A stretch of DNA of 64,000 bases from JANOZM01 sp031429355 (lineage in GTDB: Bacteria > Pseudomonadota > Gammaproteobacteria > Burkholderiales > Burkholderiaceae_E). This document shows positions 15,614-24,012 of this stretch, one piece after another. Both the position numbers and the translations under genes were made by a program. Below the pieces are notes generated by a model. The model saw nothing but the letters and a program-made list of their open reading frames with translations. It was not told where the DNA came from and did not search any database. The DNA lies in contig JANOZM010000013.1 in assembly GCA_031429355.1 (NCBI GenBank), forward strand, positions 496,001 to 560,000, in the 5' to 3' direction. The stretch's first letter is position 1, and the number at the start of each line of letters is the position of its first letter.

Positions 15614-17857
15614 ATGAAATTTCGCTTTCCCATTGTCATTATTGACGAAGATTGGCGCGCAGAGTCGGCCAGTGGTCTTGGCATCCGTGCGGTCGCTAAA
15701 GCTCTAGAGGATAATGGGGTCGAGGTTGTCGGCGGTTTCACCTACACGGACGTAGGTCTTGTGGCCAATCAAGCTGCACGTGCCTCGGCGTTTATCGTGT
15801 CTATCGACGATAACGAAATTTCCGAAGACGGGCAAGACTCTAGCGCCATTAGCGATTTGCGTTTATTTATCTCGGAAACACGCCGCCGCAATGCGGATAT
15901 TCCAATCTTTTTGTTTGGCGAAAAGAAAACTTCGCAACATATTCCAAACGATGTGCTTAAAGAGCTGCATGGCTTTATTCATATGTTTGAAGACACCCCC
16001 GATTTTGTTGCTCGTTACATCATGCGTGAGGCGCGAAACTATTTGTCGTCGTTGTCACCACCATTTTTTAAAGCCTTGGTCGAGTACGCAAACGACGGTT
16101 CTTATTCGTGGCATTGTCCCGGTCACTCCGGTGGTGTAGCATTTTTAAAATCACCCGTAGGACAAATGTTTCACCAGTTTTTTGGCGAAAATATGTTGCG
16201 CGCCGATGTTTGTAATTCGGTGGACGAGCTAGGTGGCTTGCTAGATCATAAAGGCCCTATTGCAGCCTCTGAGCGCAATGCCGCGCGCATTTTTAATGCC
16301 GATCATTTGTTCTTTGTGACTAACGGCACATCGACTTCGAATAAAATTGTTTGGCATTCGCGCGTAGCAATGGATGACGTGGTGGTGGTGGATCGCAATT
16401 GCCATAAATCGATTTTGCACGCAATTATTATGACAGGGACTATTCCAATTTTCTTGCAACCAACCCGTAATCAGTTGGGCATTATTGGGCCAATTCCATC
16501 AGAGTCTTTCGAACCGGCTGCAATACAGGCAAAAATTAAAGCGCATCCTTTGGTCAAGAACAAGGACATTAAACCTAGTGTCCTAACTATTACGCAGTCG
16601 ACCTATGACGGCATTTTGTATAACGTAGAAACGATCAAAGACAAGCTCGATCAATATATCGATACTTTGCATTTCGATGAAGCGTGGATTCCGCATGCAA
16701 CCTTCCATCCGTTTTATCACGAGATGCATGCAATTGGCGTTGATCGTCCGCGCAGCAAAGATGCTTTAATCTTTTCTACGCAATCGACCCACAAGTTGCT
16801 GGCAGGTCTTTCGCAAGCGTCGCAAATTTTGGTGCAAGATTCTGCTAGTCGTAAATTAGATCGCTCGCGGTTTAACGAAGCTTATTTAATGCACATGTCT
16901 ACCAGTCCGGCCTATCCAATTATTGCGTCGTGTGATGTATCGGCGGCGATGATGGAATCACCCGGTGGAACCGCTTTGGTCGAAGAATCAATTTCCGAGG
17001 CGCTTGACTTCCGCCGCGCGATGCGCAAAGTTGATAAAGAATTTGGTAAGAGCTGGTGGTTTGAAGTGTGGGGCCCTAAAGAATTCGATCACGAAGGTGT
17101 TGGTAAGCGTGCCGAATGGTTCTTAAAACCAAATGAAAAATGGCACGGCTTTGGTAAGGTTTCATTGGGCTTTAACATGCTCGATCCAATCAAAGCGACC
17201 ATTATCAATCCCGGTTTAGATATCAATGGCAAGTTTGCCGAGACCGGTATTCCGGCATCTATCGTCACCAAGTATCTAGCGGAGCACGGGGTAGTAGTCG
17301 AGAAAACTAGTTTGTATTCATTCTTTGTAATGTTTACTATCGGTATTACTAAAGGCCGTTGGAATACGCTAGTAACCGAGCTGCAACAGTTTAAAGCGGA
17401 CTACGATCAAAACGCTCCGCTGTGGCGCATCATGCCCGAGTTTGTAGCGGCGCACCCGCAATACGAGCGCATTGGTTTACGTGATCTCTCGCAAAAAATT
17501 CACGAGAATTATCGCGCCAATGATGTTGCCCACATGACGACCGATATTTATCTAAAGCCAATCGAGCCGGCGATGAAACCTTCAGAAGCTTATGCTTGCC
17601 TAGCGCATCGTAAAGTAGAGCGTGTCAAGGTAGATAATTTGGAAGGCCGTATTACGGCGATGTTGGTAACGCCCTATCCACCCGGTATTCCATTGCTAAT
17701 TCCAGGTGAGCGCTTTAATAAAACGATCGTAAATTACCTGCACTGGACTCACGAATTTAACTTACAGTTTCCTGGGTTTGAAACGGATGTGCATGGTTTG
17801 GTGCAAGGCGACTCGGACGGTGATAAAGAGTATTACGTGGATTGCGTAGCAAAATAG
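15614..17857 (+). CDS. Orn/Lys/Arg decarboxylase (PLP, large bacterial type)
   Basis: Large fold-type I PLP decarboxylase of 747 aa, with an N-terminal response-regulator-like wing (residues 1-130), the PLP core and a C-terminal domain. The PLP lysine is K394 in 'STQSTHKLLAGLSQ'; 'WHCPGHSGG' (167-174) and 'FDEAWIPHATFHP' are also conserved. Substrate (arginine, lysine or ornithine) cannot be decided from motifs; length is close to inducible arginine decarboxylases. The products would be amines used in acid resistance or polyamine supply. A TAGGAG ribosome binding site precedes the ATG. It stands alone, convergent with the RDD gene. Confidence 0.93.
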   Translation: MKFRFPIVIIDEDWRAESASGLGIRAVAKALEDNGVEVVGGFTYTDVGLVANQAARASAFIVSIDDNEISEDGQDSSAISDLRLFISETRRRNADIPIFLFGEKKTSQHIPNDVLKELHGFIHMFEDTPDFVARYIMREARNYLSSLSPPFFKALVEYANDGSYSWHCPGHSGGVAFLKSPVGQMFHQFFGENMLRADVCNSVDELGGLLDHKGPIAASERNAARIFNADHLFFVTNGTSTSNKIVWHSRVAMDDVVVVDRNCHKSILHAIIMTGTIPIFLQPTRNQLGIIGPIPSESFEPAAIQAKIKAHPLVKNKDIKPSVLTITQSTYDGILYNVETIKDKLDQYIDTLHFDEAWIPHATFHPFYHEMHAIGVDRPRSKDALIFSTQSTHKLLAGLSQASQILVQDSASRKLDRSRFNEAYLMHMSTSPAYPIIASCDVSAAMMESPGGTALVEESISEALDFRRAMRKVDKEFGKSWWFEVWGPKEFDHEGVGKRAEWFLKPNEKWHGFGKVSLGFNMLDPIKATIINPGLDINGKFAETGIPASIVTKYLAEHGVVVEKTSLYSFFVMFTIGITKGRWNTLVTELQQFKADYDQNAPLWRIMPEFVAAHPQYERIGLRDLSQKIHENYRANDVAHMTTDIYLKPIEPAMKPSEAYACLAHRKVERVKVDNLEGRITAMLVTPYPPGIPLLIPGERFNKTIVNYLHWTHEFNLQFPGFETDVHGLVQGDSDGDKEYYVDCVAK

Positions 17858-17864
17858 TTTTAAT

Positions 17865-18368
17865 TTATCGCGGGTCCGACAATATCAGTCGGGTACCCGC
17901 GATAACGTCGTACAAAGCACGCTTGTGTTGGTCAAACATGGACCAAAAAAACGGGACCGGCAGTAGTACTGCGCAACCGTAATGAATAAAGTGCATAGCT
18001 GCAAATATCAAAAGATAGAGCAAGCCAGCGACTGCGTAGCGGGCTAGCGCGCGCAAAGTGCTTACGTCGCCACCTCTTAAATCGACTAATTTAACAGCCA
18101 TCGTTTTCATAGGCAGGGTACGACGGCCGTTGCTCCAAAACCAAGCGAAGTACAAGCCTAAGACGAGAACCATCCAAATTTGGAACGCCAACATTGGGCC
18201 ATTGACCTTGCCGGTAAATTTAATTTGAAATAGGGATGAGAGTGCGTAAGCGAAAAAAAACACAACACCAAACAATATTACTGATTCGTAAGCGGCCGAC
18301 ATAAAGCGACGCCAAACTGTTGCGTTGTCTTCGGCGATTGCCGCGCTGTCCATCGATAAACCATTCAT
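17865..18368 (-). CDS. RDD family membrane protein
   Basis: A 167-aa protein with an RDD domain: three hydrophobic segments near residues 30-46, 67-82 and 113-135. The motif 'NGRRTLPMKTMAVKLVD' lies between the second and third and 'DVIAGTRLIL' near the end. RDD proteins are small inner-membrane proteins, some implicated in ion transport; the substrate is unknown here. It is the last gene of the cluster sigma factor-DUF3619-DUF3106-RDD, a conserved arrangement in Burkholderiales. Confidence 0.9.
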   Translation of the reverse strand: MNGLSMDSAAIAEDNATVWRRFMSAAYESVILFGVVFFFAYALSSLFQIKFTGKVNGPMLAFQIWMVLVLGLYFAWFWSNGRRTLPMKTMAVKLVDLRGGDVSTLRALARYAVAGLLYLLIFAAMHFIHYGCAVLLPVPFFWSMFDQHKRALYDVIAGTRLILSDPR

Positions 18369-18432
18369 AAAACAGTGCCGTCCTTATTTCAATAAGGTAA
18401 GAGCATAACGTGGAACGAATTTAAAAACGAGT

Positions 18433-19062
18433 TTACTTGGTGCTAGATTTTTTGATTGGTGCGGCATTAGGCTTAGAGGTCGAAATACCGTCCGCTACCA
18501 AAGGCTGATCAGCCTCGGCGGCCAAGCCACTACGCGAACCAGAGTAGAGAGCCGCCGTGTTACTGGTTTTGCCTGCCGAACGTAAAATTCGCCGTTGTTC
18601 AGGTGTCATGCCGCGATATTGCTGAAATTCGGCAACGCGTTGGTCTTGAGGTAGTTTGCTCGCTAAATTATAGTTAGCACGCGCGCGAACTCGTTGCTCG
18701 GGGGTTAATTCAACCCACGCACGCATGCGGGTTTGCAGCTTGGTAATTTGCTCGGGATTCATCGATCCGAATCGGTTTGCCAACTTAATCCAAGATAGCT
18801 TTTCTTCGCGAGGAAAGGTATTCCACTTGGCCGAAAACGGCGAGAGAGCTTGTTGCTGCACAGGAGTTAAATCTACCCACAATGGTTGAACTAACGCCGC
18901 CAAGTTGCGTGGCGCAACCACTGGAGTTTTTGATTCTGGCAAAACGCTCTTGGGCGCACTTGGAGTTGACATGGTTTGCGCATGTACGTTGGGCACAACT
19001 AGCGACCCGCATAAAATCAGCGTAACTAGTGAGCTTTTAAGACCAACATTCAACAAGCGCAT
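18433..19062 (-). CDS. DUF3106 secreted protein
   Basis: A 209-aa protein with an N-terminal signal peptide (LVTLILCGSLVVPNVHAQ). A Trp-rich repeat region follows, with 'LTPVQQQALSPFSAKWN', 'PREEKLSWIKLANRF', 'LTPEQRVRARANYN' and 'MTPEQRRILR'. This is the DUF3106 pattern of repeated LTPEQR-type helices, reminiscent of periplasmic stress sensors of the CpxP/Spy kind, but no function is established. It sits between DUF3619 and RDD genes, 15 bp after the former, and may be a periplasmic partner of the sigma system. Confidence 0.88.
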   Translation of the reverse strand: MRLLNVGLKSSLVTLILCGSLVVPNVHAQTMSTPSAPKSVLPESKTPVVAPRNLAALVQPLWVDLTPVQQQALSPFSAKWNTFPREEKLSWIKLANRFGSMNPEQITKLQTRMRAWVELTPEQRVRARANYNLASKLPQDQRVAEFQQYRGMTPEQRRILRSAGKTSNTAALYSGSRSGLAAEADQPLVADGISTSKPNAAPIKKSSTK

Positions 19063-19077
19063 TCCCTTTTACTTGAA

Positions 19078-19518
19078 TTACGGGTTGCCAGAAATGGCAT
19101 CCGCACTATCGCGGGTATTTTTCATAAACACGCCAAAACCATGATCTGCGTAGGCCTCTGGAGGCAACTCGTCAGATAACAGCATAACGTCTTCGGATGC
19201 TAACGCCTCTGATTCAGCGTCAATATTGTTATGCATTACGAAAAATAGACCAACCACCAATACCAGCAGCGGCAACCAATTGAGTAGTAAGTTAAAGCGC
19301 CCGCCCGGCATTTGCTCGCCGATGCCGCTAAGGGTTAGCGTTGCGCTGTAGTTCAGTTGACTTGACCTGGCGCGCGCCGTCTGAGCAGCGGTAGAAAACG
19401 CCTCTTTAACGGCAGCTTTACGCGCCGCTTCAAGACGGTGTTGTGCTTTATAAGAAAGGCGGTTAACACCGTCATTTAGGTGTTGGGTAATAAAGTTTGT
19501 TAATTTGCGATCGTTCAT
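19078..19518 (-). CDS. DUF3619 protein, possible anti-sigma partner
   Basis: A 146-aa single-pass membrane protein. The N-terminal cytoplasmic part is helical ('LNDGVNRLSYKAQHRLEAAR'), one transmembrane helix lies around residues 85-102 (LLLNWLPLLVLVVGLFFV), and a short acidic outer segment ends 'DVMLLSDELPPEAYAD'. It overlaps the sigma-factor gene by 4 nt (ATGA) and is always seen next to it in this lineage. That position and topology suggest a regulator of the sigma factor, but DUF3619 has no proven activity. Confidence 0.88.
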   Translation of the reverse strand: MNDRKLTNFITQHLNDGVNRLSYKAQHRLEAARKAAVKEAFSTAAQTARARSSQLNYSATLTLSGIGEQMPGGRFNLLLNWLPLLVLVVGLFFVMHNNIDAESEALASEDVMLLSDELPPEAYADHGFGVFMKNTRDSADAISGNP

Positions 19519-20084
19519 AAGCTAATTCCTCTTGCTAGCAATGCTTCAGCTAACGCGTGGTTAGCCCTAGAACAGTGCGTTTTAACGCTGCCTTGACTGC
19601 AACCCATTACTTCGGCGGTTTCGGCAACATCCATATCTTCCCAGTAACGCAGCAAGAAGGCTTCTCGTTGACGCCTTGGTAACTTTTGAATTTCCGATTC
19701 GATAATAGTCATAATTTGCTCGCGCTCGACTTTATCGGCGGTACTTTCTGCCCGTTCGGTTCCTTGCTCGGCTTCAATGGTCTCTAATGGGTCAGAGCCG
19801 TCATCATCATCGTCACCGCGAAAGTTGGAAAGGAGGGTAATCCAAGTATTACGAACCTTTTGCCGCCGAAAATGATCGTTAATTACGTTTTGTAAAATAC
19901 GTTGGAACAGCATGGGCCATTCGGCAGCTGGGCGCTCCACGTATTTTGTGGCCAACTTAATCATGGCCTCCTGGACTAAATCGAGCGCGGTGTCGTCGTC
20001 GCGAATAGCGTAAACGGCTTGCTTAAATGCACGCCTTTCAACCGAAGCAAGGAAAGTATCGAGTTCTGTAGGGCTCGCCATCAA
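19515..20084 (-). CDS. ECF-type RNA polymerase sigma factor
   Basis: A 189-aa sigma70-family factor. Region 2 is about residues 20-90 ('DDDTALDLVQEAMIKLATKY', then 'WPMLFQRILQNVINDHFRR'). An acidic linker (DDDDDGSDPLE) follows, then region 4 with 'LPRRQREAFLLRYWEDMDVAETAEVMGCSQGSVKTHCSRA' across residues 136-175 holding the helix-turn-helix. It would direct polymerase to an unknown regulon. It is the first gene of the four-gene minus-strand cluster and diverges from ilvB. The start at 20084 is an ATG without a strong ribosome binding site. Confidence 0.93.
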   Translation of the reverse strand: MMASPTELDTFLASVERRAFKQAVYAIRDDDTALDLVQEAMIKLATKYVERPAAEWPMLFQRILQNVINDHFRRQKVRNTWITLLSNFRGDDDDDGSDPLETIEAEQGTERAESTADKVEREQIMTIIESEIQKLPRRQREAFLLRYWEDMDVAETAEVMGCSQGSVKTHCSRANHALAEALLARGISL

Positions 20085-20263
20085 CTGGTAACTATATTTA
20101 TTGTAATTATTTGAATCTACTAAATTGTGGGCAGGCTGCTGATTAAAAACAGTTTAGAGCCGCGCAGTTAAGTCGGTTCTTAAGCTTTTGCATCAAATTG
20201 TCCCTCTAGAGGCTGAACTGTAACAGACAGTGCGACTTTCACCGAGTTGTGATCATTTTCACC

Positions 20264-20434
20264 TTGACCTGAAAGCCGTCAAACGGTAGGGTGCAGGCTC
20301 GTACCGAAACGCCCCACAAAGGCGACCGAGTACGCCCTGTCATTCACAGGTCCTGTTTCATGTCTCCGTAGTCGCGGTCTAGTACCGGGTTTGCGTCGGC
20401 GAGCAGGCTCCCTGACAATCGAAAAGGTTACAAC
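20264..20434 (+). promoter_or_regulatory. Promoter and untranslated leader of ilvBNC (candidate regulatory leader)
   Basis: The sigma-factor/ilvB gap is 350 bp. TTGACC (20264-20269), 17 bp, then TAGGGT (20287-20292) is a plausible promoter and would leave a leader of about 135 nt. The leader is GC-richer than nearby intergenic DNA and contains CGGTA/TACCG arms (around 20285-20307) and GCAGGCTC twice (near 20293 and 20402). I see no leader peptide rich in Ile, Val or Leu codons. Some betaproteobacterial acetolactate synthase genes are known to have structured RNA leaders; membership is not shown here. Confidence 0.35.
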
Positions 20435-22156
20435 ATGGAAATTACCGGCGCGGAAATTATCGTCCGCTGTCTTCAGGAAGAAGGGGTAGAACATCTCTTT
20501 GGCTATCCTGGCGGCGCTGTGCTCTACATTTACGATGAGCTCGGCAAACAAGAAAAAATTCAACATATCTTAGTACGGCATGAGCAAGCTGCTCTACATG
20601 CTGCCGATGCTTATTCGCGATCAACGCAAAAGGTGGGTGTTGCCCTAGTAACTAGCGGCCCAGGCGTTACCAACGCCGTGACCGGAATCGCTACAGCGTA
20701 CATGGATTCCATCCCAATGGTTATTTTAACGGGCCAAGTGCCTACGCATGCCATTGGTTTAGATGCCTTCCAAGAATGCGACACAGTTGGAATTACACGC
20801 CCGTGTGTAAAACATAACTTTCTAGTCAAGGACGTCAAGGACTTAGCCGAGACGATTAAAAAAGCCTTCCATATTGCAACTACCGGTCGTCCCGGCCCAG
20901 TTTTGGTCGATATCCCCAAAGACGTAACGCGCGATCGTTGTAAGTTTGAATACCCCAAAACAGTTTCAATGCGCTCGTACCAGCCTGTAGTCAAAGGGCA
21001 CCAAGGTCAAATTCGTAAAGCCGTGCAGTTGTTAATGCAGTCCGAACGTCCAATGATCTATACAGGTGGTGGTGTTATTTTAGCAAACGCCTCACCTGAA
21101 CTAAATCGCTTGGTCGATTTATTGGGTTTCCCCTGCACCAACACCCTAATGGGTTTGGGTGGATACAAGGCCAGTGACCCTAAGTTTGTTGGCATGTTGG
21201 GAATGCACGGCACCTACGAAGCCAATATGGCGATGCAACATTGCGACGTGCTCTTGGCTGTCGGCGCGCGCTTTGATGACCGTGTCATTGGTAACCCAAA
21301 ACATTTTGCGCAAAATCCGCACAAAATAGTGCACATCGACGTCGATCCTTCGTCAATTTCGAAGCGCGTTAAAGTGGATGTGCCAATCGTCGGTGATGTA
21401 AAAGAAATTCTCGTCGAACTGCTTGCGCAAATTCAAGCCGCTTTCGATGCGGGTCAAAGCACCAACAATCGCGGCGTGCAAGCTTGGTGGCAACAAATTG
21501 CCGAGTGGCGCAAAAAGGATTGTTTGGCCTACAAAACATCGCCAGATGTAATTAAGCCGCAAGCGGTTGTCGAAGCGCTATGGCGTATTACCCATGGAGA
21601 TGCTTACATTACATCGGACGTTGGTCAGCACCAAATGTGGGCCGCGCAGTACTATAAGTTTGATAAGCCGCGCCGTTGGATTAACTCGGGTGGTTTAGGC
21701 ACGATGGGTGTTGGTTTGCCATACGCCATGGGGGTTTTGATGGCTAACCCCAAAGCGACTGTTGCCTGTATTACCGGCGAAGCTTCGATTCAAATGTGTA
21801 TCCAAGAATTGGCCACCTGCAAGCAGTACAACTTGCCAGTCAAAATTATTAACTTGAATAATCGGTTCTTAGGGATGGTTCGCCAATGGCAGGAAATTGA
21901 ATACGAAAGCCGCTATTCGTCCTCGTATATGGATTCATTGCCTGATTTTGTAAAGCTTGCAGAAGCGTACGGTCATATTGGTATTAAAGTAGAGCGACCC
22001 GAAGATATTGAAGGCGCTTTAAAAGATGCCTTTGGTAAATACAAAGACCGTTGCGTGTTCATCGACTTTATTACCGATCAAACCGAAAACGTTTGGCCAA
22101 TGGTACAAGGCGGCAAAGGCCTTACCGAGATGTTGCTTGGCTCGGAGGATCTGTAA
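20435..22156 (+). CDS. ilvB: Acetolactate synthase, large catalytic subunit
   Basis: ThDP enzyme condensing pyruvate to acetolactate (or with 2-ketobutyrate to acetohydroxybutyrate) for Val/Leu/Ile synthesis. The 573-aa product has 'FGYPGGAVLYIYD', the catalytic Glu in 'LVRHEQAALHAADAYSR', the FAD domain, and the ThDP/Mg site 'ITGEASIQMCIQELATCKQYN' (described as residues ~445-465). In that site Asp of the usual GDG is Glu, as in related betaproteobacteria. The ribosome binding site is AAAAGG. The stop overlaps ilvN as TAATG. Confidence 0.97.
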   Translation: MEITGAEIIVRCLQEEGVEHLFGYPGGAVLYIYDELGKQEKIQHILVRHEQAALHAADAYSRSTQKVGVALVTSGPGVTNAVTGIATAYMDSIPMVILTGQVPTHAIGLDAFQECDTVGITRPCVKHNFLVKDVKDLAETIKKAFHIATTGRPGPVLVDIPKDVTRDRCKFEYPKTVSMRSYQPVVKGHQGQIRKAVQLLMQSERPMIYTGGGVILANASPELNRLVDLLGFPCTNTLMGLGGYKASDPKFVGMLGMHGTYEANMAMQHCDVLLAVGARFDDRVIGNPKHFAQNPHKIVHIDVDPSSISKRVKVDVPIVGDVKEILVELLAQIQAAFDAGQSTNNRGVQAWWQQIAEWRKKDCLAYKTSPDVIKPQAVVEALWRITHGDAYITSDVGQHQMWAAQYYKFDKPRRWINSGGLGTMGVGLPYAMGVLMANPKATVACITGEASIQMCIQELATCKQYNLPVKIINLNNRFLGMVRQWQEIEYESRYSSSYMDSLPDFVKLAEAYGHIGIKVERPEDIEGALKDAFGKYKDRCVFIDFITDQTENVWPMVQGGKGLTEMLLGSEDL

Positions 22157-22659
22157 TGGAACGTTCGCCCAAACATATTATTTCGGTTTTGCTCGAAAAC
22201 GAACCAGGAGCGCTATCGCGCGTAGTTGGTTTGTTCTCGGCGCGCGGCTATAACATCGAAACCTTAACAGTTGCTCCTACCGAAGACCCGTCGTTGTCCC
22301 GCATGACCATTGTGACCAAAGGTTCTGATGATGTCATCGAGCAAATTACTAAGCACCTAAATCGATTGATTGAAGTGGTCAAAGTAATTGATTTAACTGA
22401 AAACGCTCATATCGAGCGTGAGTTAATGTTAATCAAGGTACGTGCAGTTGGTAAAGAGCGCGATGAAATTAAACGGATGGCTGATATATTCCGTGGCCGC
22501 ATTATCGACGTTACCGACAAGAGCTATACCATCGAATTAACCGGTGATGCTTCAAAGTTAGACGCCTTTATCGAGGCTTTAGATCGCGCCGCAATTCTAG
22601 AAACCGTACGCACGGGTTCTTCGGGTATTGGTCGCGGTGAACGTATTTTAAAAGTATAA
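22156..22659 (+). CDS. ilvN: Acetolactate synthase, small regulatory subunit
   Basis: Regulatory ACT-domain subunit conferring valine feedback inhibition. The 167-aa product begins MERSPKHIISVLLENEPGAL and has 'VGLFSARGYNIETLTVAPTE' (ACT1, residues 5-80), then a second C-terminal domain with 'SYTIELTGDASKLDAFI'. Length is typical of the IlvH-like class. The start ATG at 22156 shares its A with the ilvB stop (TAATG), indicating coupled translation in equal amounts with the large subunit. Confidence 0.97.
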   Translation: MERSPKHIISVLLENEPGALSRVVGLFSARGYNIETLTVAPTEDPSLSRMTIVTKGSDDVIEQITKHLNRLIEVVKVIDLTENAHIERELMLIKVRAVGKERDEIKRMADIFRGRIIDVTDKSYTIELTGDASKLDAFIEALDRAAILETVRTGSSGIGRGERILKV

Positions 22660-22742
22660 AAATTAGTTAGTAGCTTAAGTATTTCTGTCCCAGCAACCAG
22701 ACTCTGTTTTGCAGAGCATGTTTAAATTATTGAAAGTACAAC

Positions 22743-23759
22743 ATGAAAGTTTTCTACGATAAAGATTGCGACCTTAAACTCATCAAGGGTAAAAAAGTTG
22801 CCATTATTGGTTACGGCTCACAAGGCCATGCGCATGCGCAAAACCTCAATGACTCAGGAATCAAAGTAACAGTGGGTGTTCGTAAGGGCGGCCCAAGCTG
22901 GGATAAAGTTAAAAAAGCCAAAATTGCAGTTGCCGAAGTCGCTGAAGCCGTAAAGGGCGCAGACTTTGTAATGATGCTAATGCCTGACGAAAGCATTGGT
23001 GAGGTTTATCGCACCGAAGTCGAACCAAACATTAAAAAGGGTGCAACCTTAGCGTTTGCCCACGGCTTTAACGTGCATTACGGACAAGTTGTGCCACGCG
23101 AAGATTTAGACGTTGTTATGGTTGCTCCAAAGGCACCAGGCCATACGGTTCGCGGAACTTACGCTCAAGGTGGCGGCGTTCCAATGTTAATCGCTTTGCA
23201 TCAAGACAAATCAGGCAAAGCTCGGGCAATGGCCTTGTCTTACGCTTGCGCTATTGGTGGCGGTCGTGCCGGTATCATCGAAACTAATTTCCGCGAAGAA
23301 ACCGAAACCGATTTGTTCGGAGAGCAAGCGGTCTTGTGCGGTGGCGCGGTTGAGTTAATTAAAGCTGGTTTCGAAACATTGACCGAAGCAGGCTATGCGC
23401 CTGAAATGGCTTATTTCGAGTGCTTGCACGAGCTAAAATTGATTGTTGATTTAATTTATGAAGGCGGTATCGCCAACATGAACTACTCGATTTCTAACAA
23501 TGCCGAATTTGGTGAGTATGTAACAGGCCCCAAAATTGTTACTGCCGAAACCAAGAAGGCAATGAAAGAGGTCCTCACCAATATTCAAACCGGTGAGTAC
23601 GCTAAACAGTTTATTTTAGAGAGCCGTGCTGGCGCGCCAACTTTGATGAGCCGTCGTCGTATCATGGCTGAGCACGAAATTGAAGTGGTGGGTGAAAAGT
23701 TGCGCGGTATGATGCCGTGGATTAAAGCGAACAAGTTAGTCGACAAGTCACGTAACTAA
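22743..23759 (+). CDS. ilvC: Ketol-acid reductoisomerase
   Basis: Mg and NADPH dependent isomeroreductase, second step of Val/Ile synthesis. The 338-aa product is a class I (short) enzyme: Rossmann loop 'IGYGSQGHAHAQNL' (residues 22-35), 'VMMLMPDE', 'FAHGFNVHY', and the metal site 'FGEQAVLCGGAVELIKAGFE' with later 'YFECLHELKLIVDL'. It follows ilvN by 83 bp and is followed by a terminator, so ilvBNC is a complete operon. Confidence 0.97.
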   Translation: MKVFYDKDCDLKLIKGKKVAIIGYGSQGHAHAQNLNDSGIKVTVGVRKGGPSWDKVKKAKIAVAEVAEAVKGADFVMMLMPDESIGEVYRTEVEPNIKKGATLAFAHGFNVHYGQVVPREDLDVVMVAPKAPGHTVRGTYAQGGGVPMLIALHQDKSGKARAMALSYACAIGGGRAGIIETNFREETETDLFGEQAVLCGGAVELIKAGFETLTEAGYAPEMAYFECLHELKLIVDLIYEGGIANMNYSISNNAEFGEYVTGPKIVTAETKKAMKEVLTNIQTGEYAKQFILESRAGAPTLMSRRRIMAEHEIEVVGEKLRGMMPWIKANKLVDKSRN

Positions 23760-23776
23760 CCTTGTAGTGCTGACAG

Positions 23777-23806
23777 GCTCGTTCTTTTAAAGAGCGAGCT
23801 TGTTTT
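23777..23806 (+). terminator. Rho-independent terminator after ilvC
   Basis: GCTCG (23777-23781) pairs with CGAGC (23795-23799). The stem extends through TCTTT/AAAGA and a T-rich tail follows (TTGTTTTC). It starts 18 bp after the ilvC stop. Confidence 0.7.
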
Positions 23807-23871
23807 CTCGCTTCTTTCGCTCTCTTGTGTAAATTTCGCAAAACGCTTAAGAATCTGATACGCTCTTGGTC

Positions 23872-24012
23872 ATGAACTCAACGACTGAGACGTATCGAAT
23901 AAACAGCGGGATAACCAGCGGGATAAAAACTCGGAGAAGCATTCGGACCAAAATTCGAATTGAAATTCGATTTGAGATTCGAATCGAATTTCGAACGCGA
24001 AAATTATTATGA
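23872..24012 (+). repeat. About nine degenerate 12-bp tandem units with an overlapping 46-codon mini-ORF
   Basis: From 23894 to 24001 the sequence divides into 12-mers of the type TTCGAATTGAAA (for example 23954-23965, 23966-23977, 23978-23989, 23990-24001; the earliest units are GCGGGATAACCA and GCGGGATAAAAA). ATG 23872 opens a 46-codon frame through the whole array. It encodes tetrapeptide repeats IRTK-IRIE-IRFE-IRIE-FRTR and ends at TGA 24010-24012, overlapping the next gene start as ATGA. No clear ribosome binding site precedes 23872, so translation is uncertain. Confidence 0.75.

Noticed and set aside
20279..20566. Minus-strand 95-codon frame across the ilvB leader
   Set aside because: Half lies antisense to the conserved start of ilvB; the other half has no protein-like pattern.
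23894..24001. CRISPR array
   Set aside because: Units are 12 bp, contiguous and degenerate, with no spacers; the same holds for the 17-bp array at 12050 and the 12-bp array at 55244.
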